Of a DNA stretch of 64,000 nt, positions 26,060-35,751 are shown piece by piece. The notes below the pieces were generated by a model. The model was not told where the DNA came from, did no database searches, and saw nothing but the letters and a program-made list of their open reading frames with translations. The DNA lies in NCBI GenBank assembly GCA_002724395.1, contig PBOR01000015.1, positions 87,068-151,067 of the forward strand, in the 5' to 3' direction. The translations under genes and the position numbers were made by a program. Origin of the DNA: Rhodospirillaceae bacterium (GTDB lineage Bacteria; Pseudomonadota; Alphaproteobacteria; UBA8366). Every line of letters begins with the position of its first letter. Position 1 is the first letter of the stretch.

Positions 26060-27139
26060 GTGTCTTCGTATAGAGTTATTTTTTTAGGTGTTGTTGCGTT
26101 CGGTTTGACATGCGTTGCCTGTGGTCCATTACCGCGGGCTTTTAAGCCCGAGCATAAGTCGTTGAGCAATGCTTTGCATCAATTGGAAAATATTAAAGGA
26201 GTGGTGGTGGGACGTGTTGAGGGCGTTCCTGATAATTTTGCGGCCCCATTAGCCGAGAAATTAGTTGAAAATTTTCACAAGGTAGACATCCCGGCTAGCA
26301 CTAGTCATGCGCATGGCCTCGGACCTCTTTTGACTGGTAAGGCAAAACTTGGGTCTTCTGACGGGAAACGGCGCTACTTAATTATCGATTGGCGGTTGAG
26401 CAATAAAATAGGTGAGAAGATCTGGCTAAAAACTACGCGGCACCGGTTACGCTTACAGAATTGGGAAATCGACAATGAAGCAGTTCTTCAGCGTATTGCT
26501 TCGCATTCAGTGTCTAAGCTCGCAAAACTCTTTAGATCAAACGCTGCCCATACTGTGCCTGTGCTATTACCTAAATCGGTGGTTGTTGCTGCGGTCGACG
26601 GTGCGCCAGGTGATGGCGGAAGGGTTTTGCCCATAGCCATTCGGTCGGTTCTTCGACAGGGCGGTGTAGCTGTCATAGACACACCTTCTGAGGCAGATTT
26701 GAGTTTGAACGTAAAAATTAAAGTCGATCCGGATAGCGCTGCGCATGATAGCGTCACCATTCTTTGGGAATTCAGGGATAAAATAGGTTCGGTAGTCCGT
26801 CGTATGCGTCAATCAAATAGAATACCAAAAGGCAGATTATCGCAGCCCTGGGGCAGGCTCGCATATGATATCGCACTTGCAATGCGGGACAGTGTTTACG
26901 ACACGTTGGCTTTATTGCCCAGGAAAGTTATTCCAGAACCAACGCGCGCGCGAATGCCGAATATTGATCAGGCAAGGGATCGAAAGGACTCGAAGCCTCT
27001 GGCGGGCGAGTCTGTAGATGCGTTATTATTGCGTCTGGAAAATACACAAATATTTGAACCACGCAGAGATATAGAAAAGGCCCGTGGGGAGAGGCTTTTA
27101 GAGGATTTAGAACACACTCGCATCGATGCGAAGCCGTGA
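26060..27139 (+). CDS. Predicted lipoprotein of unknown function
   Basis: About 359 residues from a GTG at 26060 (a TTG six codons earlier is the alternative). The N-terminus is a signal sequence ending in a lipobox-like TCVAC-GPLPRAF; residue -3 is Cys rather than the usual Leu, so processing is likely but not certain. Two repeated-looking halves share similar openings (GVVVGRVEGVPDN; VVVAAVDGAPGDGGRVLP), suggesting two ancient duplicated domains. The tail is charged and probably disordered. I do not recognise a family. It sits between pgeF and prs. Confidence 0.75.
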   Translation: MSSYRVIFLGVVAFGLTCVACGPLPRAFKPEHKSLSNALHQLENIKGVVVGRVEGVPDNFAAPLAEKLVENFHKVDIPASTSHAHGLGPLLTGKAKLGSSDGKRRYLIIDWRLSNKIGEKIWLKTTRHRLRLQNWEIDNEAVLQRIASHSVSKLAKLFRSNAAHTVPVLLPKSVVVAAVDGAPGDGGRVLPIAIRSVLRQGGVAVIDTPSEADLSLNVKIKVDPDSAAHDSVTILWEFRDKIGSVVRRMRQSNRIPKGRLSQPWGRLAYDIALAMRDSVYDTLALLPRKVIPEPTRARMPNIDQARDRKDSKPLAGESVDALLLRLENTQIFEPRRDIEKARGERLLEDLEHTRIDAKP

Positions 27140-27290
27140 AATTTCTATGGCGTTTACAGATTTGTTGCCGCTTGTTATAGAGCTTTATCAACAATCGTTT
27201 ACTGTCTATTACATGGTGAGCTGCTGAGAATTGGGCTCTTGGAAATTTTTTAGTAGGTTACAATATGTTTTCGCTGGTGGAGCGGAATGA

Positions 27291-28226
27291 ATGAAAATCC
27301 TTAGTTGCAACAGTAATCTTCCCCTCGCCGAGGCTATTTCTGACTACCTTGACATTCCTTTAACGCAAGTCGCTGTGCGGCGGTTTTCGGATATGGAGGT
27401 GTTTGTTGAGATTCTGGAGAATGTGCGCGGAGAGGATGTTTATGTCATTCAATCGACTAGTTATCCTACCAATGACAACCTGATGGAATTGTTGGTGTGT
27501 CTTGACGCGTTACATAGAGGTTCTGCTAATAGGATTACCGCGGTTATCCCGTATTACGGTTACGCCCGGCAAGATCGTAAGACAGGCCCCCGAACACCGA
27601 TATCGGCTAAACTTGTGGCGAATTTGATCACTACGGCAGGGGCGCATCGTGTGCTGACCCTTGATTTACATGCAGGTCAGATTCAAGGTTTCTTCGATGT
27701 TCCGACGGATAATCTCTATGCCGCGCCGGTTTTAAGTAAGGATATTACGGAAACGTTCAAAAATAACGGTGAACTCGCTGTAGTTTCGCCGGATGTGGGC
27801 GGCGTCGTGCGCGCGCGTGCTATTGCACGACGTGTAGATGCAGGTTTGGCAATTATCGATAAGCGTCGCGAAAAAGCGGGGGTTTCAGAGGTTATGAACA
27901 TAATCGGGGACGTTAACGGAAAACGTTGTGTAATGGTTGATGACATCGTCGATTCTGCCGGTACACTTTGTAATGCTGCGGTCGCTTTGAAAGAAGCGGG
28001 CGCTGAGTCTGTAAGCGCTTATGTAACTCATGGTGTTTTATCCGGAGGTGCGGTAGCTAGGGTGAGTGATTCTCCGCTTGAAGAAATGGTGATTACGGAC
28101 AGTATCTTAGCTACAGATGCGGTGCAAAACGCTAGTAATATCCGTCAGCTTTCGATCGCACCGTTGTTGGGAGAGGCCATCCGCCGTATTGCGGAATCCA
28201 AATCTGTTTCCTCACTATTCGATTAA
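27291..28226 (+). CDS. prs: Ribose-phosphate pyrophosphokinase
   Basis: Makes PRPP from ribose 5-phosphate and ATP for nucleotide, histidine, tryptophan and NAD synthesis. The 311-residue protein has the N-terminal [12 protein letters not shown], the flexible-loop [16 protein letters not shown], the signature [20 protein letters not shown] and the PRPP-binding [13 protein letters not shown]. It stands about 150 bp downstream of the lipoprotein gene and is followed by rplY after a leader with a strong hairpin. Confidence 0.97.
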   Translation: MKILSCNSNLPLAEAISDYLDIPLTQVAVRRFSDMEVFVEILENVRGEDVYVIQSTSYPTNDNLMELLVCLDALHRGSANRITAVIPYYGYARQDRKTGPRTPISAKLVANLITTAGAHRVLTLDLHAGQIQGFFDVPTDNLYAAPVLSKDITETFKNNGELAVVSPDVGGVVRARAIARRVDAGLAIIDKRREKAGVSEVMNIIGDVNGKRCVMVDDIVDSAGTLCNAAVALKEAGAESVSAYVTHGVLSGGAVARVSDSPLEEMVITDSILATDAVQNASNIRQLSIAPLLGEAIRRIAESKSVSSLFD

Positions 28227-28272
28227 TAAAAAAAACGCTGTATTCTGAGCCCGTGACTCGCTAAAACACGTG

Positions 28273-28312
28273 CCGCGCCAATGTCACACCCTTGGAGGCT
28301 AATTTGGCGCGG
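28273..28312 (+). promoter_or_regulatory. Hairpin in the prs-rplY intergenic leader
   Basis: CCGCGCCAA (28273-28281) pairs perfectly with TTGGCGCGG (28304-28312) across a 22-nt loop, followed by the U-rich TTATTATGTTTTT. It is placed 26 bp before the rplY start. It could act as a terminator or attenuator after prs, or as a leader element controlling L25 synthesis. The long loop makes an efficient simple terminator less likely. Confidence 0.45.
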
Positions 28313-28338
28313 TTATTATGTTTTTAGGAGAATTCGAT

Positions 28339-28926
28339 ATGGCTGACGTCAATGTAATGACCGCACAGCTGCGTGATCGGGCCGGTAAGGGGGCCGCCCG
28401 GGCTACGCGTCGTGCGGGACGTGTTCCCGCCGTTATATATGGTGGTAAAAAAGATCCGAAAATTATTTCGCTCGACCCACGCGATATCGCTAAAGGTGTG
28501 GATTCTGGTGCATTTTTTTCGACAATTTTTGATATTTTAATAGACGAGGGCAAGGAACGCGTCCTACCTCGCGATATGCAGGTCCATCCCGTTAATGACA
28601 AGCCGCAGCATTTGGATCTTCTGCGCGTTACAGCTGACACGAAAGTGACGGTTGAGGTGCCGGTTAATTTCTTGAACGAAGAAGAAAGCCCTGGCCTAAA
28701 GCGCGGTGGCGTCCTTAACGTAGTACGCTACGCCGTTGAGGTTATTTGTTCAGCAGAGAATATTCCAGCGAGCTTTGATCTCGATTTAACCGGTCTTGAA
28801 ATTGGCGATGGCTTGCATGCGGGTAGTCTCAGTTTGCCTGATGGTATCGAACTGACAATTACCGATCGTGACTTCACCATAGCTACTGTAGCTGCACCCA
28901 CGGTCGTTGAAGAAGAAACTACTTAA
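28339..28926 (+). CDS. rplY: 50S ribosomal protein L25/general stress protein Ctc
   Basis: A 195-residue two-domain L25 (TL5/Ctc type) that binds 5S rRNA with its N-terminal domain (TAQLRDRAGKGAARATRRAGRVPAVIYGG). The C-terminal beta domain ends at VVEEETT before TAA. The start at 28339 follows AGGAG; an ATG seven codons upstream overlaps that ribosome site and is rejected. Immediately after the stop the same frame continues for 35 strongly acidic codons, resembling the acidic tail of many alphaproteobacterial L25 proteins, so the protein appears shortened. Confidence 0.96.
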   Translation: MADVNVMTAQLRDRAGKGAARATRRAGRVPAVIYGGKKDPKIISLDPRDIAKGVDSGAFFSTIFDILIDEGKERVLPRDMQVHPVNDKPQHLDLLRVTADTKVTVEVPVNFLNEEESPGLKRGGVLNVVRYAVEVICSAENIPASFDLDLTGLEIGDGLHAGSLSLPDGIELTITDRDFTIATVAAPTVVEEETT

Positions 28927-29034
28927 GAAGACGAAGACGGTGAAGAGGGTGAAGAGGGCGAAGAGGGTGCGGACGGTGACGGTAAGGATGTCGACGGCGA
29001 CACAGATGGAGCCGATGATAATTCAGACGATTAG
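28927..29034 (+). other. Untranslated remnant of the rplY acidic C-terminal tail
   Basis: Directly downstream of the rplY TAA (28924-28926), in the same frame, 35 codons encode almost only Glu, Asp and Gly (EDEDGEEGEEGEEG, then ADGDGK and further acidic residues) before a TAG at 29032-29034. Such a composition is unlikely by chance and matches the tails seen in related L25 proteins. A single substitution creating the TAA (from GAA or CAA, for example) would explain it. Confidence 0.6.
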
Positions 29035-29054
29035 CCTGAAAGGCGGGCAGCCAA

Positions 29055-29684
29055 ATGCTGTTGTTGGTGGGGCTAGGTAATCCCGGTCCCAAATACGAAA
29101 AGAACCGACACAATATCGGCTTTATGGCGGTGGATGAGATTGTCCGTCGTCATTCCTTTTCGCCGTTTAAAGCAAAATTTCAGGGTCTAATCGCAGACGG
29201 TACGCTAGAGAGGACTAAGGGGCTTGTGCTTAAACCAGCCACCTTTATGAACGAATCTGGCAGATCTATCGGTGAAGCAATGCGCTTCTATAAGTTGGCT
29301 CCTGGCGATGTCATCGTGCTACACGACGAACTCGATCTTGCGTTAGGCAAAGTGCGTGCTCGTATAGGTGGCGGATTAGCGGGACATAACGGGCTGCGTA
29401 GTATTGCTCAGCACATTGGACCGGACTTTCAGCGAATACGCATAGGTATTGGCCATCCGGGGGATAAGGCGCGGGTTCATGGCCATGTGTTAAGTGATTT
29501 CTCCAAGTCCGAATTTGACGTGGTTAAGAGGCTTGTCGATGGCATTGCCGATGCGATGCCATTATTGAGCAAGGGCGACGCGGGTGCCTTTATGAGCCGG
29601 GTTACTTTGGTGGTGAATCCACCGAATCATAACCCCAAATTGAAAAATAAGACGGTTAACACAGAGGGTAAGAATGGGATTTAA
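29055..29684 (+). CDS. pth: Peptidyl-tRNA hydrolase
   Basis: Releases tRNA from peptidyl-tRNA that drops off the ribosome. The 209-residue protein begins with LLVGLGNPGPKYEKNRHNIGF, containing catalytic His19, and has the conserved FMNESGRSI and VLHDELDL segments with the acidic residue that supports the His. It lies just after the L25 gene, the usual rplY-pth-ychF order, and overlaps ychF by 11 bp. Confidence 0.96.
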   Translation: MLLLVGLGNPGPKYEKNRHNIGFMAVDEIVRRHSFSPFKAKFQGLIADGTLERTKGLVLKPATFMNESGRSIGEAMRFYKLAPGDVIVLHDELDLALGKVRARIGGGLAGHNGLRSIAQHIGPDFQRIRIGIGHPGDKARVHGHVLSDFSKSEFDVVKRLVDGIADAMPLLSKGDAGAFMSRVTLVVNPPNHNPKLKNKTVNTEGKNGI

Positions 29685-30774
29685 TTGCGGGATTGTGGGC
29701 TTGCCAAATGTTGGCAAGTCAACGCTTTTCAATGCACTGACTAGCACGGTGCAGGCCGAAGCGGCTAATTATCCGTTTTGCACCATTGAGCCCAATAGTG
29801 GTCGTGTCGCAGTGCCCGATTATAGGCTCAATAAATTGACTGAACTCAGCAAGTCCGAGAAAACAGTCCCGACGTTCTTGGAAATCGTTGATATTGCCGG
29901 ACTTGTGCGAGGGGCTTCGAAAGGCGAGGGACTCGGCAATCAGTTTCTTGGGCATATCCGGCAAGTCGATGCGGTGATTACCTTGTTACGTTGTTTTGAA
30001 AGCGATGACATAACTCACGTGGAGGGGTCGGTCGATCCGATTCGCGACGCGGAGACGGTTGAGACGGAGCTTTTACTGTCCGACCTTGAGAGCTTGGAGA
30101 AACGAATTGAGCCGTTGGAGCGGAAGGTTAAGGGTGGTGATAAGGATGATAAAGCTCTTTACGACGTGATGAGCCGGGTTTTGGATGCCTTGCGTGAGGG
30201 TACTCCGGCGCGCCGTCTTCCGATATCACGGGAAGAGCGACCTTACTTTAAAGAGCTCTCGCTAATAACCGCGAAGCCTGTTCTGTATGTCTGTAATGTA
30301 GGAGAAGATGAAGCGGCGACCGGTAATGCTCATTCTGCGCGTGTTTTGGAAAAAGCGGCGGCTGAAAGGGCTGAGGCAGTGGTGATTTCTGCGGCAATTG
30401 AAGCGGAAATCGCGCTATTGGAGACGGCTGGTGATAAGATGGAATTTCTTGAAACCTTAGGGTTAGAGGATACCGGCCTCTCCAAGGTTATTGCAGCGGG
30501 CTATAAGGTACTCGGCTTGGTGACCTTCCTTACTACGGGACCAAAGGAAAGCCGTGCTTGGACCGTGCCGCAAGGTGCCACCGCGCCACAGGCAGCCGGC
30601 GTTATTCATAGCGATTTTGAAAAAGGGTTTATATGTGCCGAAACTATCGGCTTCGATGAATTTATGGCCAATGGTGGCGAGCAGGCCGCTAGGGAAGCAG
30701 GAAAAATGCGTCAAGAGGGGCGCGACTATGTGATTCAAGATGGGGATGTGCTGCTATTTCGTTTTAATGTTTAG
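29674..30774 (+). CDS. ychF: Redox-regulated ATPase/GTPase YchF (Obg family)
   Basis: A 366-residue P-loop protein of the YchF/OLA1 branch, which prefers ATP and associates with ribosomes. Domains in order: nucleotide-binding G domain with GLPNVGKSTLFNAL and DIAGLVRGASKGEGLGNQFL, a coiled-coil insertion (about 130-200), and a C-terminal TGS domain (GLVTFLTTGPKESRAWTV to DGDVLLFRFNV). It overlaps pth by 11 bp and is translated from an ATG after GAGGGTAAG. Confidence 0.96.
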   Translation: MGFNCGIVGLPNVGKSTLFNALTSTVQAEAANYPFCTIEPNSGRVAVPDYRLNKLTELSKSEKTVPTFLEIVDIAGLVRGASKGEGLGNQFLGHIRQVDAVITLLRCFESDDITHVEGSVDPIRDAETVETELLLSDLESLEKRIEPLERKVKGGDKDDKALYDVMSRVLDALREGTPARRLPISREERPYFKELSLITAKPVLYVCNVGEDEAATGNAHSARVLEKAAAERAEAVVISAAIEAEIALLETAGDKMEFLETLGLEDTGLSKVIAAGYKVLGLVTFLTTGPKESRAWTVPQGATAPQAAGVIHSDFEKGFICAETIGFDEFMANGGEQAAREAGKMRQEGRDYVIQDGDVLLFRFNV

Positions 30775-30850
30775 TGTCGTATACGGCTAAAGGCCTACTT
30801 TCTTGGGCTCAATATGTTGATTTAAGATGAATGTCGAATAGGGGAGCTAA

Positions 30851-31525
30851 ATGGGTGAAAATATAACCATCACTTCAGCAGATGGCTTTACGTTTGATGC
30901 TTATCTGGCACGGCCAGAAGGCGAGACGAAAGGTGGGCTCGTGGTGATTCAGGAAATTTTTGGCTTTAATGACCATATGCGCGAAGTTTGTGACGGTTAT
31001 GCGACAGAGGGTTATCTCTCAGTAGGTCCATCACTTTTTGATCGTTGCAAAAAAAAGCTTGAACTTGGCTATAGCAGCGATGATATCACACGTGGGCGAG
31101 AGATCCGGGCCGATGTCGGCTGGGATGATCCTATCCAAGACTTGGCAGCGGCCGCTAAGTTTGCTGCGGCAGGCGGAAATGTTGGTTCGGTTGGTTTTTG
31201 TTGGGGCGGTTCGCTTTCGTTTTTATGTGCGACACGTATCGACGGGATCGCAGCGTCCATTTGTTATTACGGCGGGCAAATTTCGGACTTCAAGGACGAA
31301 ACCGCTAGTGCTGCCTTGATGATGCATTTCGGTAGTGCCGATGCGTCCATCCCACCCGATGCAGTGGCCGCGATTAGTATTGCCCATCCCGATGCAGTCG
31401 TACACATGTATCAGAGTGCTTTGCATGGATTTAATTGTAATCACCGTACTTCTTACAATGAAGCTGCGGCAGAGTCCGCCCTTGAACGGTCGCTTGAATT
31501 TCTCGATGAAAAGGTGGCAGCATGA
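30851..31525 (+). CDS. Dienelactone hydrolase family protein
   Basis: A 224-residue alpha/beta hydrolase. The catalytic triad is recognisable: nucleophile Cys117 in GFCWGG, Asp164 in GSADASIP and His192 in ALHGF. Family members hydrolyse dienelactone in aromatic degradation, but many paralogues act on other esters, and no aromatic pathway genes are nearby. GGGGAGC precedes the ATG. It overlaps the rhodanese gene by 4 bp (ATGA), so the two are translationally coupled. Confidence 0.9.
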   Translation: MGENITITSADGFTFDAYLARPEGETKGGLVVIQEIFGFNDHMREVCDGYATEGYLSVGPSLFDRCKKKLELGYSSDDITRGREIRADVGWDDPIQDLAAAAKFAAAGGNVGSVGFCWGGSLSFLCATRIDGIAASICYYGGQISDFKDETASAALMMHFGSADASIPPDAVAAISIAHPDAVVHMYQSALHGFNCNHRTSYNEAAAESALERSLEFLDEKVAA

Positions 31526-31917
31526 TTTCTAAAGGTGTTAAACAATTGGTCAAAGAAGCTGATGCACTAATCGAGACAATTTCGGTGGTGGATGCGAAAG
31601 CCTTACTTGGCAATGATAGAGTGCAATTGGTGGATATCCGCGACGTTCGAGAACTTGAGCGCGACGGAACTATTCCTGGCGCGTTCCATGCCCCCCGCGG
31701 CATGCTTGAATTTTGGGTAGATCCCGACAGCCCTTATTACAAGGAAGTTTTTGGAAGCGGCAAAAAGTTTGTTTTTTATTGCGCTAGCGCATGGCGGTCC
31801 GCTTTAGCTACCAAGGCCGTACAAGAAATGGGCCTCACGCCTGTTGCTCAACTGGAAGGCGGCTTTAATAAATGGAAAGACCAGGGGTTTCCGATTGTAG
31901 AACGAGCAAAAAAATAA
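31522..31917 (+). CDS. Rhodanese-like domain protein
   Basis: A single-domain sulfurtransferase of 131 residues. The active-site Cys87 lies in FYCASAWRSALA, and the domain ends with the typical LEGGFNKWKDQGFPIV. It probably moves sulfane sulfur to an acceptor; partner unknown. The ATG overlaps the stop of the preceding hydrolase gene. Confidence 0.92.
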   Translation: MISKGVKQLVKEADALIETISVVDAKALLGNDRVQLVDIRDVRELERDGTIPGAFHAPRGMLEFWVDPDSPYYKEVFGSGKKFVFYCASAWRSALATKAVQEMGLTPVAQLEGGFNKWKDQGFPIVERAKK

Positions 31918-31935
31918 GATTTTGCCTTTTGTGCT

Positions 31936-32817
31936 TCAAAGCACCCGCCCCGCGATTATGCCTAATTTTTTGACCAACTCGGGATCGCGCGAACCTGGTG
32001 TCGTGATTATGGCGTTATCTAACGCCGTGTGACACCGAGCCTCGCAGGAATCGGAACGTTTACCAAGAACAGGCGTCATTAGTTTAATTAAGTTCCGTGC
32101 TCTTTCCGCATTATCAGTTAGTACCTGAATAATGGCATCCACAGTGACGTCTTCATGTTGCGGGTGCCAGCAATCAAAGTCGGTGACCATGGCCACTGTC
32201 GCGTAACACATCTCCGCTTCTCGAGCGAGTTTTGCCTCTGGCATGTTAGTCATGCCGATTACGTCGCAACCCCAGCTGCGGTGAAGCTCTGAATCCGCAC
32301 GTGTGGAGAATTGCGGCCCTTCCATGGCAAGATATGTGCCACCTCGAACGGCGGAAACACCTAAGTTGGCAGCTGCTACTTCAATTACATCGCCAAGGCG
32401 TGGGCAAGTCGGATCGGCCATCGTGACATGCGCAACTAGGCCTTTGCCAAAGAAGCTTTTAGTGCGCGCAGTTGTTCGGTCTATAAACTGATCAACAATC
32501 ACGAAGGTGCCCGGTGCTAAGTCTTCGCGCAACGAGCCTACGGCGGAAAGAGATATAATTTCAGTGACGCCTAATTTCTTAAGGGCCGCGATGTTGGCGC
32601 GGAAATTCAGCTCAGAAGGTGGAATCGTATGTCCTCTGCCATGGCGGGGCAGGAAAACGACCTTTTGACCATCAAGTGATCCTGTCATCAACGAATCAGA
32701 GGGGTCACCGAAGGGAGTCGTGACAGCTTGCCAAGCGATGTCCTCTAGTCCTTCGATTTCATAGAGCCCGCTACCGCCAATAACACCAATGATCGGGGGT
32801 GTTCCGGGCTTGTCCAT
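31936..32817 (-). CDS. mtnP: S-methyl-5'-thioadenosine phosphorylase
   Basis: Cleaves methylthioadenosine to adenine and methylthioribose 1-phosphate in methionine salvage. The 293-residue protein has IGVIGGSGLYEIEGL at the N-terminus, the phosphate-binding LPRHGRGHTIPPSELNFRANI, and the substrate region MEGPQFSTRADSELHRSWGCDVIGMTNMPEAKLAREAEMCYATVAMVTDFDCW, all typical of MtnP. It ends 18 bp from the convergent rhodanese gene. No other methionine-salvage genes are adjacent. Confidence 0.95.
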   Translation of the reverse strand: MDKPGTPPIIGVIGGSGLYEIEGLEDIAWQAVTTPFGDPSDSLMTGSLDGQKVVFLPRHGRGHTIPPSELNFRANIAALKKLGVTEIISLSAVGSLREDLAPGTFVIVDQFIDRTTARTKSFFGKGLVAHVTMADPTCPRLGDVIEVAAANLGVSAVRGGTYLAMEGPQFSTRADSELHRSWGCDVIGMTNMPEAKLAREAEMCYATVAMVTDFDCWHPQHEDVTVDAIIQVLTDNAERARNLIKLMTPVLGKRSDSCEARCHTALDNAIITTPGSRDPELVKKLGIIAGRVL

Positions 32818-32905
32818 GTTGGGATCTCCTCAGTCAAATTAGCTAGATAATGTCATCGGGTCATATGCAGATCATGCAGTGAGAAAGTCCGGCGCAAAAA
32901 TTAAA

Positions 32906-32929
32906 AGCCCTCCGACTTCTCGAAGGGCT
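32906..32929 (-). terminator. Rho-independent terminator of the petABC operon
   Basis: Read on the minus strand, AGCCCT pairs with AGGGCT (32924-32929 with 32906-32911), extended by three inner pairs after one mismatch and closed by a 4-nt loop, and followed by TTTTAATTTTTG. It begins 22 bp after the cytochrome c1 stop codon, a textbook position. Confidence 0.8.
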
Positions 32930-32950
32930 CTTAGCTATCAGATGCTTCTT

Positions 32951-33721
32951 TTAGTGCACATTCGACCAGGTACGTCGTTTCAGGGCGATGAGCACGAACA
33001 AGAAAGCAAACAAGAACAACATCACTTTAATACCCATGCTTTTTCGGGCTTCCATATTGGGCTCAGAAGCCCAGGCAAGGAATGCCGTTACGTCGGTCGC
33101 TATTTGATTGACGGTCGGCTTGGTGCCATCCGCATACTCAACCGAACCATCCATAATGGGCGCTGGCATAGCGATTTGGTGGCCCGGGTAAGCTTTATTA
33201 TAGTACATTCCGTCGCCAAGCTTCAGGCCTTTCGGTGGGTCCGTGTAACCGGTAAGTAGAGCATGTAAATAATCCGCACCGCCGACCCGCGATTCAACGA
33301 CTAAAGACAAATCCGGCGGATATGCGCCGTTATTGGCTGCACGCGCGGCTTGTTTGTTTGGGAACGGATCGGGGAAATAGTCCGCTGCCCGGGCTGGGCG
33401 TTTGAAAATTTCGCCTTCGTCATTCGGTTCCTCGTTTGTCACTTCAATCGTTTTAGCGAAGGCTTTAATCTCAGCGGCTGAGTAACCCAAATCCATAAGA
33501 TCGCGGAAAGCAATGAACTTTAGACCATGGCAAGCTGCACAAACCGATCTGTAGGCCTGTAAACCGCGTTGCAATTGGCTGCGGTCATGGGTGCCGAAGA
33601 CACCTTGCCAAGACCAGTCCTTTTTCGGAAAGGAAACAATCTCAGCACTATTTACCGCCGTCGTCATGGCGCTAAATAGAAAGGTGACAGCCAAAGCGGC
33701 TTTCATCGTTAATCTAGGCAT
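32951..33721 (-). CDS. petC: Cytochrome c1, bc1 complex
   Basis: Haem c subunit of ubiquinol-cytochrome c reductase, 256 residues. A cleavable signal ([21 protein letters not shown] to NSA) is followed by the haem-binding CAACH, the PDLS segment, the Met ligand in HQIAMPAPI, and a C-terminal membrane anchor (GIKVMLFLFAFLFVLIALKRRTW). It is the last of three bc1 genes, its start touching the cytochrome b stop. Confidence 0.97.
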   Translation of the reverse strand: MPRLTMKAALAVTFLFSAMTTAVNSAEIVSFPKKDWSWQGVFGTHDRSQLQRGLQAYRSVCAACHGLKFIAFRDLMDLGYSAAEIKAFAKTIEVTNEEPNDEGEIFKRPARAADYFPDPFPNKQAARAANNGAYPPDLSLVVESRVGGADYLHALLTGYTDPPKGLKLGDGMYYNKAYPGHQIAMPAPIMDGSVEYADGTKPTVNQIATDVTAFLAWASEPNMEARKSMGIKVMLFLFAFLFVLIALKRRTWSNVH

Positions 33722-35031
33722 CAGGCTTTCTCCCTTTTGGCCGCTGAGGCCGATCCTGCAGGGGCAAAGCCTCCTCCGCCCGTAACTGGTTGACTGATCG
33801 AAGTTGGTAGCGGTTTGGGCGTTTCAATTTTGCCGATAATTGGGATAAGTACCAAGAAATGTGCGAAATAATAGATAGTGGCCAAGAGACCTAAGGTCTT
33901 GTACTCAAACCATTCAACGCCTGAAATCACCAAATCATTTGGCGATTTTGCTCCGACAATGCCGAGAATGATGCAATCAACCAGCAATACCCAGAAGAAC
34001 AGCCGGTATAGCGGGCGATAGCGTGCGCTTCTGACCTTTGATGTATCTAGCCAAGGAAGAATGAACAATATCATAATTGAGGCCCCCATGGCGATTACGC
34101 CAAGGAGTTTTGCTTCCAGAAACAAAACGTCAAAGGTGATGGACCGCAAAATTGCGTAAAACGGCAAAAAGTACCATTCAGGCACGATATGTGCCGGCGT
34201 CGATAGTGGTTGCGCTTCGATATAATTGTCGGGATGACCGAGATAGTTTGGTGCGAAAAAAATAAACGAAGCCCAAACAATAAGGAATACGCCAATGCCG
34301 ACTGAATCTTTCGCGGTGAAGTACGGGGTAAAGGGAACCGTATCTTGCGGGTCCTTGATGTCGATACCGTCGGGGTTGTTGGAGCCCGCTATGTGAAGCG
34401 CGGTGACATGGAACGCGACCACACCGACAATCACGAATGGCAGCAGATAATGTAGCGAGAAAAAACGGTTTAGTGTTGCATTATCAATTACAAAGTCGCC
34501 TCTGAGCCAGGTCGTGATGGAATCACCAACAAAAGGAATAGCGGTGAAAAAATCCGTGATCACTTGTGCACCCCAATAGCTCATTTGGCCCCATGGTAGG
34601 ACATAACCCATAAAGGCAGTGCCCATCATCAGTAACAGAATGACTACGCCCAGCATCCAGATTAGCTCACGTGGAGCCTTGTAAGAGCCATAATAGAGGC
34701 CTCTAAATATATGAATATAAACGACAATAAAGAACATGGAGGCACCGTTTGCATGTATATAACGCATAAGCCAACCGTAGTTTACATCCCGCATTATGCG
34801 CTCCACACTATCAAACGCTAGCGTCGTGTGAGGCGTATACTGCATCGCCAAAACGATTCCGGTCACAATCATCGTTACCAATGTAATGGTTGCGAGCGCG
34901 CCGAAATTCCAGAAATAATTCAGGTTTTTCGGCATCGGGAAATCGACATATTCATGGTTCAAATAGGAAAAGACCGGAAGACGGTCATCGACCCATTGAA
35001 CCACCTTATTATCAAATTTTTGTTTTTCCAT
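33721..35031 (-). CDS. petB: Cytochrome b, bc1 complex
   Basis: Eight-helix membrane subunit with two b haems and the quinol sites, 436 residues. Haem ligands lie in the helices [23 protein letters not shown] and [20 protein letters not shown], and the Qo-site motif reads PEWYF. I take the ATG at 35031 (MEKQKFDN); a GTG five codons earlier, overlapping the Rieske stop as GTGA, is equally possible. The C-terminal tail is Gly/Ala-rich. Confidence 0.97.
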   Translation of the reverse strand: MEKQKFDNKVVQWVDDRLPVFSYLNHEYVDFPMPKNLNYFWNFGALATITLVTMIVTGIVLAMQYTPHTTLAFDSVERIMRDVNYGWLMRYIHANGASMFFIVVYIHIFRGLYYGSYKAPRELIWMLGVVILLLMMGTAFMGYVLPWGQMSYWGAQVITDFFTAIPFVGDSITTWLRGDFVIDNATLNRFFSLHYLLPFVIVGVVAFHVTALHIAGSNNPDGIDIKDPQDTVPFTPYFTAKDSVGIGVFLIVWASFIFFAPNYLGHPDNYIEAQPLSTPAHIVPEWYFLPFYAILRSITFDVLFLEAKLLGVIAMGASIMILFILPWLDTSKVRSARYRPLYRLFFWVLLVDCIILGIVGAKSPNDLVISGVEWFEYKTLGLLATIYYFAHFLVLIPIIGKIETPKPLPTSISQPVTGGGGFAPAGSASAAKREKA

Positions 35032-35042
35032 GACTCGCTGCC

Positions 35043-35576
35043 TCACCCGATCTTAAGAATTTTGTCCGTGACGAAATTATGTGGTGGCACCGGCAAATTG
35101 CGCGGTGCCGGTCCTTTACGAATTCGTCCGGACGTATCGTAATGGGAGCCATGGCAAGGGCAGAAGAATCCTCCAAACTCGCCTCGGTCGTCACCAACCT
35201 TTGCTCCTTTGGGAATACAGCCGAAGTGAGTACAACTTGCACTCACCACTAGCCATTCGGATTTCGTGACGCGGTCTTTATCTGCCTCTGGCTCTCGCAA
35301 ACTAGCAATATCAACCTTTTCAGCCGCTTCAATTTCAGGCTTGGTTCGTCGACGCACGAAATACGGCCTTTTTCGCCATTTTACGAGGATCGCTTGACCT
35401 GGTTTGATCGAGCTTACGTCCAGTTCAGTGGACGACAGTGCTAACACTTCCGCTGATGGACTCATACTATCAACCAAAGGCCATGCGAACGTCACTGCGC
35501 CTACGCCGCCTATGGCGCCTGCTGCTAGCTGAAGAAAGTCCCGCCGTTCTTCATCTTCGGCGTGAGGTTCTGTCAT
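35043..35576 (-). CDS. petA: Ubiquinol-cytochrome c reductase Rieske iron-sulfur subunit
   Basis: A 177-residue 2Fe-2S protein, first gene of the bc1 operon. A twin-arginine motif ([14 protein letters not shown]) precedes a membrane helix, and the cluster ligands are CTHFGC and CPCHGSHYD. Tat export of the folded Rieske subunit is known for alphaproteobacteria. The 140 bp upstream, shared with the divergent trmL, must contain the operon promoter; I could not assign it. Confidence 0.97.
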   Translation of the reverse strand: MTEPHAEDEERRDFLQLAAGAIGGVGAVTFAWPLVDSMSPSAEVLALSSTELDVSSIKPGQAILVKWRKRPYFVRRRTKPEIEAAEKVDIASLREPEADKDRVTKSEWLVVSASCTHFGCIPKGAKVGDDRGEFGGFFCPCHGSHYDTSGRIRKGPAPRNLPVPPHNFVTDKILKIG

Positions 35577-35751
35577 CTTGCAATCTCTCCCTTATTTAAC
35601 GTCACCGGTTCTCTATTGATCCGAGACGACATACTACCCTTTAGCATACAATGCGGGGAGTTCATGCGACAACCTGCCGCATAAAAGTCATGGTTTTTGA
35701 GATGCTTCTGGTCTTTAAATGATTAAAAATTCGTATCGAGCGACAATCATA

